Shown: positions 1-6,728 of the stretch, in pieces
Layout: every line of letters starts with the position of its first letter
Position numbering within the stretch: position 1 is the stretch's first letter
Origin: Fibrobacter succinogenes
GTDB lineage: Bacteria; Fibrobacterota; Fibrobacteria; Fibrobacterales; CADBQJ01
Direction of reading: 5' to 3'
Length of the DNA: 6,728 bases
NCBI GenBank assembly: GCA_902796785.1
Contig: CADBQJ010000058.1
Location: 1 to 6,728, forward strand
The notes under the pieces: model-generated
Told to the model about the DNA's origin: nothing
The model's input: the letters and a program-made list of their open reading frames with translations, nothing else
The model's database searches: none
Made by a program: the position numbers and the translations under genes

Positions 1-731
<731 letters not shown>

Positions 732-734
732 CGG

Positions 735-1616
735 ATGCCGACGGTCAAGGAGCTCCGCGTCCGCATCCGCAGCCTGCGGAACACCCGGAAGATCACCGCC
801 GCGATGCAGCTGGTGGCCTCCGCGAAGTACCGCAAGGCGCAGGCGGCCCTGCTCCGCTCGCGCCCGTGGGCGGAGCGGACCGAGGAGCTATGCTCCCGCG
901 CGGTCGCGGCCGCCGGGACGGCGCATCCGCTGGCCGAGCCCCGCGAGGTCCGGCGCGCGCGCGTGATCGTGGCGAGCTCCGACCGCGGGCTCTGCGGAAG
1001 CTTCAACAACCGCGCGATCGGCGAGGCGCTCCGGCTCTGCGCGGAGCTCTCGGCGCGCGGGAAGGAGGTCGAGGTGGTCGCCGTCGGCAGGCGCGCCCTC
1101 GACCGCTTCGCGGCCGACCCGGCCTTCGCGGCGTCCGCGCCTCCCGAGGAGACGCGCGGCGACGCCGGCAGGACCGCGGCGGCGCTCGCGGAGTCGGCGG
1201 CGGCGGACTTCCTCTCGAAGAAGGTCGACGAGGTCTGGATCGTCTACAACCGGTTCGAGTCGATGCTGTCCCAGCGCCCGACCTCCGCGAAGCTGCTGCC
1301 CGCGGAGACGGACCCCGCCCCGGCGGGCGCGGAGGACGGAAGGCGCGTCGCGCCGGAGGAGAGCCTCTTCGAGCCCTCGCCGGCGGCGCTGCTCGACGTC
1401 CTGCTGCCGCTGCGCCTGCGCGCGCGGACGCTGCTGGCGCTCCTGGAGAGCCAGGCGGGCGAGCACGGCGCGAGGATGGCGGCCATGGACAACGCCACGC
1501 GCAACTCGGGCGACCTGATCGACCGGCTGACGCTGATGGCCAACCGCGCGCGGCAGAGCGCGATCACCACGGAACTGACCGAAATCGTCTCCGGCGCCGA
1601 GGCGCTGAAGAGCTAG
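735..1616 (+). CDS. atpG: F1 ATP synthase subunit gamma
   Basis: This encodes the gamma subunit, the central rotor shaft that turns inside alpha3beta3 and couples proton flow through Fo to ATP synthesis. At 293 residues it is near the usual 285-300. The N-terminal shaft helix is clear (residues about 10-36, with RNTRKITAAMQLVASAKYRK), as is the Rossmann-like core with SSDRGLCGSFNN at 81-92. The C-terminal shaft helix carries MAAMDNATRNSGDLIDRLTL, and the family signature ITTELTEIVSGAEA lies at 277-290. The middle (about 189-216) holds an Ala/Pro/Glu-rich linker where the family is variable. The ATG at 735 is supported by GAGGGAG at 722-728, inside the end of atpA, and by the protein starting right at the N-terminal helix. 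It sits 3 bases after atpA and 12 before atpD, so co-transcription is near certain. Confidence 0.97.
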   Translation: MPTVKELRVRIRSLRNTRKITAAMQLVASAKYRKAQAALLRSRPWAERTEELCSRAVAAAGTAHPLAEPREVRRARVIVASSDRGLCGSFNNRAIGEALRLCAELSARGKEVEVVAVGRRALDRFAADPAFAASAPPEETRGDAGRTAAALAESAAADFLSKKVDEVWIVYNRFESMLSQRPTSAKLLPAETDPAPAGAEDGRRVAPEESLFEPSPAALLDVLLPLRLRARTLLALLESQAGEHGARMAAMDNATRNSGDLIDRLTLMANRARQSAITTELTEIVSGAEALKS

Positions 1617-3050
<1,434 letters not shown>

Positions 3051-3051
3051 G

Positions 3052-3309
3052 ATGCCGATCCGCCTGACCGTCTCCACGCCCGACGGCGACGCCTTCGACG
3101 GCGAGGTGGACCACTTCGTCGTCCCCGCGGCGGAGGGCTCGATGGCCGTCTTCCCGAGGCACGCGCCGATCGTCGCGCTGCTGAAGCCCGGCGACGCGGC
3201 CTTCCACGTCGGCGGCGACCGGCGGATCTGGGAGCTGGGCGAGGGCGTGCTCGAGGTGAGGCGCGACGGCGCGCTGATCGTCGTCTCGTCGGCGCGCTGC
3301 GTTCAGTGA
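3052..3309 (+). CDS. atpC: F1 ATP synthase subunit epsilon, short form without C-terminal helical domain
   Basis: Epsilon joins gamma to the c-ring in the central stalk. The 85-residue product matches the N-terminal beta-sandwich only: STPDGDAFDGEVDHFVVPA near the start, then the hallmark EGSMAVFPRHAPIVALLKPG (28-47), then a final strand pair around GEGVLEVRRDG and LIVVSSA. Typical epsilon subunits have about 130-140 residues, the remainder being a two-helix hairpin that can insert into F1 and inhibit ATP hydrolysis; that part is absent here. The gene starts 1 base after the atpD stop, with GGGGAG at 3041-3046. Downstream frames do not encode a recognisable hairpin; the DNA there is the 3' end of the convergent deacetylase-like gene, so this looks like a genuine short form and not a frameshift. 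As I recall, short epsilons are known in green sulfur bacteria and Bacteroidetes. The stop overlaps the convergent gene by 7 bases. Confidence 0.93.
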   Translation: MPIRLTVSTPDGDAFDGEVDHFVVPAAEGSMAVFPRHAPIVALLKPGDAAFHVGGDRRIWELGEGVLEVRRDGALIVVSSARCVQ

Positions 3310-4070
3310 GCGCGGAGGTCCGCCAGGGCCTCCTCCACGAAGGTCTGCGCGCGCAGGCGCAGCTGCTTCTCCAGGAGCTTCTCGACGCTCGCCGCCGTGG
3401 CGGACCAGTCGAAGTCGTGCGGATGCAGCGCCACGCGCAGGAGCGGGACGTCGCGCCAGAGCGCGGCCAGGGCGGGGCAGACGACGAGCGAGCCCAGGCG
3501 GCGCGAGAGCGTGCGCGTGGCCCAGGAGATCACCGGCGCGACGAGCCAGACGGCGTCGCCCTCCGGCCCGACCGCGCAGATCCCCCTGTGCGCCTCGAAG
3601 CTGCGCAGCCCGTTCGCGGCGAGCGCCTTCGGAAGACCCTCGCGCCAGAGCCAGGCCGGCGGCACGAAGTGCGAGGGGTCGCGCCCGAAGACCGCGCGGA
3701 ATGTCTCCTTCCCGCTCTTCAGCTTCGCGTCCGCCTCCTCGACCGTCGCGGCGAGGAACTCCCCTTCGCCGCCGGTCATCCAGGCGCGGTCGAACCGCTC
3801 GCGCATCGATCCGCCCTCGGGGACGTTCTCCTCCAGGTGGTGGAGCCCGTGCAGCGCCCATTCGATCTCGAAGGGATGCGGCCCGCGGCACCACTCGACG
3901 AAGCGCTCGTCCTTCGCGGAGTCGCCGCGATGGTGGAAGTCGGGGACGAGGAGGAAGGTGGCCTTCTCCACGCCGGCCCGCGCCATCAGGGCCTCGGCGC
4001 GCCGGACGCGGTCGAGGTGGAACGGGGCGACGTCGTGGAGGGCGACGTGGACGCGGCGTCCGTCGTTCAT
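3303..4070 (-). CDS. DUF2334 / NodB-like polysaccharide deacetylase superfamily protein
   Basis: This is a 255-residue protein with the layout of the DUF2334 branch of the polysaccharide (NodB) deacetylase superfamily, metal-dependent enzymes that remove acyl groups from sugars. Seen: HDVAPFH at 12-18, where D13 takes the place of the first catalytic Asp; ALHGLHH at 72-78, giving an H74-x3-H78 metal-ligand-like pair; FVPPAW at 135-140, resembling the superfamily's FRPPxG motif; and LHPHDF at 215-220, resembling the last His motif. There is no signal peptide or membrane segment, so it is predicted cytoplasmic. The ATG at 4070 overlaps the stop of the glycosyltransferase gene as ATGA and has an AGGGG-type ribosome site (complement of 4078-4084). 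The frame stays open further upstream, but that part would lie inside the glycosyltransferase gene. The substrate is unknown; a sugar made by the coupled glycosyltransferase is the natural guess. Family assignment is by motif only. Confidence 0.85.
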   Translation of the reverse strand: MNDGRRVHVALHDVAPFHLDRVRRAEALMARAGVEKATFLLVPDFHHRGDSAKDERFVEWCRGPHPFEIEWALHGLHHLEENVPEGGSMRERFDRAWMTGGEGEFLAATVEEADAKLKSGKETFRAVFGRDPSHFVPPAWLWREGLPKALAANGLRSFEAHRGICAVGPEGDAVWLVAPVISWATRTLSRRLGSLVVCPALAALWRDVPLLRVALHPHDFDWSATAASVEKLLEKQLRLRAQTFVEEALADLRAH

Positions 4071-5227
4071 GCGGATTCCCCTTCGCGGGCGGAAAGCTCC
4101 CGCGCGTAGAGTTCTGTCTGCCGTTCGAAGGAGGCGTCCCACGACCCGTAGCGGCGCGCCGTCTGGAGCGCCCGTTCGGAGAGCCTTCCGTAGTCCATGC
4201 CCATGACGCGCAGCAGCGCGTCGAGCAGCGAGTGTAGGTCGCCCGGCGCGTAGAGCGCCTCGGGGGCCACCTCCTCGACCAGTTCGCCCGCGCCGCCCCG
4301 GGACGGCGCCACGGCGGGAATCCCCAGCGCCAGGCATTCGAGGACGCCGAGCCCGAAGGTCTCCCACGGGCAGGTGGAGAGGAGGAAGTCGTGGCCGGAG
4401 AGCTCGTCCAGGAGCTTGCCGCGGTCGGCGAGGTAGCCCACGGCGCGGTAGCGCGGGCAGGCCAGCCAGGCGGGGTCGCGGAAGCGCTCCTCGCGGGAGC
4501 CGCGGCCGAGGACGGTCACCTCCACGTTCCCCCAGTCGAGCAGGCGCGGGACGGCCGCGGCGAGCAGGTCGGTCCCCTTCTCGGGGTCGAGGCGTCCGGC
4601 GTAGACCAGGCGGACCGGCTCGCCCGGGCGGAGGGCGCGCTTCTGTCCGCGCGCGAGGAACTCCTCGGGGCAGCCGAACGGGGCGAGCGCGACGCGCACG
4701 CCCATGGACTTCAGGTGGCGCTCCATCTCGCGCGAGGAGACGACCGTGAGGTCGTAGGCGCGCTGCAGCGCGTAGAAGATCTTTCCCGCGAGCGCGGCGA
4801 GCGGGGCGCGCCAGAACCGCCGCGCGGCCCAGGGGCGGATGTAGGTGCGGACGGGGTCGCCGTGGTAGAAGCTGGAGAGCATGCGCACGCGCAGGCCGAA
4901 CCGGCGCATGGCCAGCAGCATCGGGCCGCTCAGCCAGGGGTCGCCCGTCTCCACGACGTCCGGCTCGAACTCGCGGACGAGCCGCTTCAGCGCGCGCGCG
5001 TTCAGCAGCAGGCGGTATCCCCGGGGGTCCTTCGTGGCCTTCGGCCCCTTGATCCGCACGCGGAGCACGTTGGGGGCGATCTCCTCGCGCGAGTTCTCCG
5101 CGCCGGGCCCGACCACGACGTAGCGGTGCTCCGGATGCTTCCGGAAGAACGCGATCTTGGCCAGGTGGTAGGTCTTGATGCCCCCGCTCTTCTCGCTGAG
5201 GAAGGTGTTGACGTCGAGGAAGATCAC
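4067..5227 (-). CDS. Glycosyltransferase, GT4-type (GT-B fold)
   Basis: This 386-residue retaining-type glycosyltransferase transfers a sugar from a nucleotide donor to an unknown acceptor. The N-terminal Rossmann-like domain begins at once with VIFLDVNTF and has the Gly-rich loop SGGIKTYH (14-21); PDVVETGDPW (89-98) and VVSSREMERHL (162-172) follow. The C-terminal donor-binding domain starts at RLVYAGRLDPEKG (206-218), whose R212 and K217 match the conserved phosphate-binding pair. It has the GT4 E-x7-E motif at E289 and E297 (ETFGLGVLE), then PAVAPSRGGAGELV. Length is typical and there is no signal peptide or obvious membrane span, so it is probably cytoplasmic or peripheral at the inner membrane. 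I chose the GTG at 5227: it overlaps the upstream stop as GTGA, has GGAGGA just before it, and puts the first beta strand at the N-terminus. The frame is open to 5917, but that stretch is the lipoprotein gene in another frame. Donor and acceptor cannot be inferred. Confidence 0.92.
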   Translation of the reverse strand: MIFLDVNTFLSEKSGGIKTYHLAKIAFFRKHPEHRYVVVGPGAENSREEIAPNVLRVRIKGPKATKDPRGYRLLLNARALKRLVREFEPDVVETGDPWLSGPMLLAMRRFGLRVRMLSSFYHGDPVRTYIRPWAARRFWRAPLAALAGKIFYALQRAYDLTVVSSREMERHLKSMGVRVALAPFGCPEEFLARGQKRALRPGEPVRLVYAGRLDPEKGTDLLAAAVPRLLDWGNVEVTVLGRGSREERFRDPAWLACPRYRAVGYLADRGKLLDELSGHDFLLSTCPWETFGLGVLECLALGIPAVAPSRGGAGELVEEVAPEALYAPGDLHSLLDALLRVMGMDYGRLSERALQTARRYGSWDASFERQTELYARELSAREGESA

Positions 5228-5910
5228 GGTTCCTCCGGCCGCGCCGCGGGCGCGTCGTCGAAGGGGTCGTCGCCGGGGCCGGAGGGGCGCCCGAGCAGGG
5301 CCGCGTGGATCCGGCGCGCCCAGACGCGCGCCATCCGCTCCGCCGCGCGGTCGACCAGCTCGCCCCACGAGGCGCGGGCGAAGGCGTCGGCGCGGGTTTC
5401 GGCCAGGAGCGTGTCGCACCAGAGCGCCTCGGGGTCGAAGAGGACGCGCTCGCCGCGCAGGTCGACCGAGCCCGTCCCGGCGGCCATCGCGCAGCGCTTC
5501 AGGCTCGTGAGCGAGACCTTGCGCCCCTTGCGGTCGTAGCCGGGGACCAGGGTCTCCGATTCGCCCAGCTGGATCTCCGCGTCCAGGCGCACGACCGCCT
5601 CGCCGCCTTCGCCCGGCAGCACGTCGGCGCCCCGGCGCGAGAGCTCGGCGGCGAGGGCGTCGCGCAGGAGCTCGGCGCGGGCCGGGAAGTTCTCGGCCAG
5701 GAGGACGCGGCGGTGCGAGGAGAGGGAGCCTTCGCCCCAGAGGAGGCGGCCGGCCCGGACGGAGGGGGAGACGCGTCCGGCGCCGCGGGTCTCGAGGGTG
5801 ACGGTGGCGCCGGCGAGGGCGAACGGCTCGCGGGGGGCCGTGTCGGCGGGGGCGCAGCCGAGGAGCGGGAGGAGCGCGCAGAGGCACAGGCGGGCGAGCC
5901 GGGTGTTCAC
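5224..5910 (-). CDS. Predicted outer-membrane lipoprotein of unknown function
   Basis: This is a 228-residue lipoprotein that I do not recognise. The N-terminus is a classic type II signal: MNTRLAR, a hydrophobic run, then the lipobox LLGC with C19 as the acylated residue. Residue +2 is Ala, not Asp, so by the E. coli Lol rule it would go to the outer membrane. The body (about 30-205) looks like one alpha/beta domain: a strand near 32-40, a predicted amphipathic helix ARAELLRDALAAELSRRGADVL (77-98), strands at 104-116 and 147-158, and a long C-terminal helix 175-206. A helix ending in RRGADVL before a strand recalls small periplasmic lipoprotein domains such as LptE- or CsgG-like folds, but I see no signature. 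Cysteines C140 and C165 could form a disulfide. The tail from 207 is Pro/Asp-rich and likely disordered. It heads the operon; the GTG start has no clear Shine-Dalgarno. Confidence 0.82.
   Translation of the reverse strand: MNTRLARLCLCALLPLLGCAPADTAPREPFALAGATVTLETRGAGRVSPSVRAGRLLWGEGSLSSHRRVLLAENFPARAELLRDALAAELSRRGADVLPGEGGEAVVRLDAEIQLGESETLVPGYDRKGRKVSLTSLKRCAMAAGTGSVDLRGERVLFDPEALWCDTLLAETRADAFARASWGELVDRAAERMARVWARRIHAALLGRPSGPGDDPFDDAPAARPEEP
5227..5236 (-). promoter_or_regulatory. Ribosome binding site and GTGA coupling junction of the glycosyltransferase
   Basis: On the minus strand GGAGGA (complement of 5231-5236) is followed by ACC and the GTG start at 5227-5225. The Shine-Dalgarno is strong but close (3-4 bases), and lies inside the last codons of the lipoprotein gene, whose TGA overlaps the GTG. 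This supports GTG over the many in-frame upstream codons and implies reinitiation coupling. Confidence 0.75.
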
Positions 5911-5926
5911 GGATCAAATAGTAGAT

Positions 5927-5956
5927 AATATAGGGTCGTTTTTGCTACCTTTGCAA
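5927..5956 (-). promoter_or_regulatory. Candidate sigma70-type promoter for the lipoprotein-GT-deacetylase operon
   Basis: On the minus strand TTGCAA (5956-5951; 4 of 6 to TTGACA) is followed by an 18-base spacer and TATATT (5932-5927; 5 of 6 to TATAAT). Transcription would begin around 5920, leaving a leader of only about 10 bases before the GTG at 5910. The -35 lies within the 12-base palindrome, so a protein binding there could block this promoter. Confidence 0.5.
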
Positions 5957-5959
5957 AGG
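5948..5959. repeat. 12-base perfect palindrome CCTTTGCAAAGG
   Basis: CCTTT at 5948-5952 and AAAGG at 5955-5959 flank a GC centre, giving a perfect inverted repeat of the kind bound by dimeric regulators. It overlaps the candidate minus-strand -35 and lies downstream of the likely gyrB -10, so it could act on both genes. I do not recognise it as the box of a known regulator. Confidence 0.6.
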
Positions 5960-5973
5960 CGCGCAAGGCCTTT
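5955..5973 (+). promoter_or_regulatory. Small stem-loop in the presumed gyrB leader
   Basis: AAAGGC (5955-5960) pairs with GCCTTT (5968-5973) around the 7-base loop GCGCAAG. It ends 15 bases before the gyrB Shine-Dalgarno. The stem is short and the trailing bases (CTTTC) are not a full T-run, so it is a weak candidate for a terminator or attenuator; an mRNA-stabilising hairpin or chance are alternatives. Confidence 0.35.
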
Positions 5974-5988
5974 CTTTCGGGCCCACAC

Positions 5989-5993
5989 GGAGG
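5989..5993 (+). promoter_or_regulatory. Shine-Dalgarno of gyrB
   Basis: GGAGG lies 7 bases before the ATG at 6001. This fixes the start, because the frame is also open some way upstream. Confidence 0.85.
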
Positions 5994-6000
5994 TTTCGCA

Positions 6001-6728
6001 ATGAGCGGAAACGCAGAAGAGCAACAGGACTACACCGGCGGCAACATCACCGTGCTCGAAGGGCTCGAGGCCGTTCGCGTCCGCCCCGCCATGTACATCG
6101 GCAGCACCGACGCGCGCGGCCTGCACCAGCTGGTGTGGGAAGTGGTCGACAACTCCGTGGACGAAGCGCTCGCCGGCGAATGCACCCACATCGAGGTGAC
6201 CATCACGAAGACCAACGGGATCAAGGTGGTCGACAACGGCCGCGGCATCCCGATCGACGTGCACCCCAAGGAGCACATCGGCACGCTCGAGGTGGTGCTC
6301 ACCAAGCTGCACGCGGGCGGCAAGTTCGACGCCAAGACCTACAAGGTCTCCGCCGGCCTGCACGGCGTGGGCGTGAGCTGCGTGAACGCGCTGGCCGACC
6401 TCAAGGCCACCGTCAGCCGCGACGACCGCACCGTCACGCAGAGCTTCAGCAAGGGCAGGCCGCTGGGTCCGCAGGAGGAGCTTCCCTTCGACGGGCGCCG
6501 CGGCACGACCATCGAGTTCCAGCCCGACGCCACCATCTTCACCGAGACCGAATACGACTTCAAGACGCTCGCCGACCGCATGCGCGAGCTGGCCTACCTC
6601 AACAAGGGGCTGCGCTTCACGCTGACCGACGAACGCCGGACCGACGAGGAGGGGAAGCCCTACAGCGAGGTCTTCGACTTCCCCGGCGGGCTGGTGGCCT
6701 TCGCGCAGTGGCACGACTCCAACGCGGG
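6001..6728 (+). CDS. gyrB: DNA gyrase subunit B, N-terminal ATPase part (3' end outside window)
   Basis: GyrB supplies the ATPase and part of the cleavage site of DNA gyrase, which introduces negative supercoils with GyrA. The window holds the first 242 codons of a gene usually over 630 codons long. Seen: RPAMYIG at 28-34, and WEVVDNSVDEALAG at 46-59, whose E47 and N51 are the catalytic Glu and Mg-binding Asn of the GHKL fold. DNGRGIPIDVHP follows at 78-89 (D78 in the position that contacts adenine), then LHAGGKFD at 103-110 and YKVSAGLHGVGVSCVNAL at 114-131, the ATP lid. After that the sequence enters the transducer region (TTIEFQPDATIF, LAYLNKGLRF). The lid and LHAGGKF block fit GyrB better than most ParE, but the two are close paralogues and the distinguishing C-terminal part is missing. 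The ATG at 6001 follows GGAGG. It is transcribed away from the lipoprotein operon. Confidence 0.94.
   Translation, partial: MSGNAEEQQDYTGGNITVLEGLEAVRVRPAMYIGSTDARGLHQLVWEVVDNSVDEALAGECTHIEVTITKTNGIKVVDNGRGIPIDVHPKEHIGTLEVVLTKLHAGGKFDAKTYKVSAGLHGVGVSCVNALADLKATVSRDDRTVTQSFSKGRPLGPQEELPFDGRRGTTIEFQPDATIFTETEYDFKTLADRMRELAYLNKGLRFTLTDERRTDEEGKPYSEVFDFPGGLVAFAQWHDSNA

Larger units (their letters stand above)
5911..6000. promoter_or_regulatory. AT-rich divergent promoter region between gyrB and the lipoprotein operon
   Basis: These 90 bases are the only non-coding stretch of note. The first half (5911-5957) is strikingly AT-rich against GC-rich flanks. The two genes face away from each other, so both must be transcribed from here or from promoters inside the neighbour. 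The minus-strand promoter is listed separately. For gyrB the best -10 candidate on the + strand is GATAAT at 5924-5929 (5 of 6 to TATAAT), but I see no good -35 at the right distance. If so, the two -10 elements overlap (5924-5932) and the promoters would compete for polymerase. Confidence 0.65.

Noticed and set aside
3306..4109. A + strand frame starting with a GTG that overlaps the atpC stop as GTGA, which could look like a coupled gene or a shifted epsilon C-terminal domain
   Set aside because: Its start reads antisense to the C-terminal helix of the deacetylase-like protein and only seems helical for that reason. It has no epsilon hairpin similarity, and the opposite strand carries clear deacetylase motifs.
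4071..4367. In-frame upstream extension of the deacetylase-like protein by 99 residues
   Set aside because: It would lie wholly inside the glycosyltransferase gene and is Arg-rich; the ATGA overlap at 4070-4067 gives a normal start next to the first conserved motif.
4391..5539. Long + strand open frame antisense to the glycosyltransferase and lipoprotein genes
   Set aside because: It is low-complexity and lacks any recognisable motif; the minus strand encodes a well-formed GT4 enzyme with E-x7-E and the Gly-rich loop.
5228..5917. In-frame upstream extension of the glycosyltransferase to a 616-residue protein
   Set aside because: The extension is Arg/Pro-rich nonsense that overlaps the lipoprotein gene in another frame. 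The GTG at 5227 with a strong ribosome site and a native-looking first beta strand is the better start.
5955..5978. Stem-loop with trailing CTTTC as a Rho-independent terminator
   Set aside because: The stem has only six pairs and there is no continuous T-run. No + strand gene ends just upstream either, so a terminator would have nothing to stop.
5914..6714. Minus-strand open frame opposite gyrB
   Set aside because: It is the antisense shadow of the GHKL domain coding sequence and has no motif of its own.

Overview
The window is about 6.7 kb of very GC-rich, densely coded bacterial chromosome. It carries two housekeeping anchors, an F-type ATP synthase operon and gyrB, with a small three-gene envelope-type operon between them on the opposite strand. 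A lipoprotein with a lipobox and the bacterial F1 subunit order point to a Gram-negative-type bacterium. A one-domain epsilon subunit, as I recall from green sulfur bacteria and Bacteroidetes, would also fit some other high-GC phyla. I cannot assign a phylum from the sequence alone; no plasmid, phage, insertion sequence, tRNA or CRISPR signal is visible.

Region 1 (1-3309, + strand) is the distal part of the atp operon: the C-terminal half of atpA (cut by the window edge), then complete atpG, atpD and atpC. The genes are separated by 3, 12 and 1 bases and each has its own Shine-Dalgarno sequence. They encode F1 alpha, gamma, beta and epsilon. Catalytic motifs of beta and the arginine-finger region of alpha are intact. 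The notable point is epsilon: at 85 residues it is only the N-terminal beta-sandwich and has no C-terminal helical hairpin, the part that inhibits the enzyme in E. coli and Bacillus.

Region 2 (3303-5910, - strand) is a three-gene operon read away from gyrB and towards atpC: a lipoprotein of unknown function, a GT4-type glycosyltransferase and a DUF2334/NodB-like polysaccharide deacetylase-type protein. The genes are joined by GTGA and ATGA four-base overlaps, so they are very probably translationally coupled. Together they suggest a module that builds or modifies an envelope glycan or glycolipid; the substrate is unknown. The last gene overlaps the end of atpC tail to tail by 7 bases, with no room for a terminator.

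Region 3 (5911-6000) is the only real intergenic stretch. It is a 90-base, AT-rich divergent promoter region holding a minus-strand -35/-10 pair, a 12-base perfect palindrome and a small hairpin in the presumed gyrB leader. Region 4 (6001 to the end, + strand) is the start of gyrB, covering the GHKL ATPase domain, cut by the window edge.
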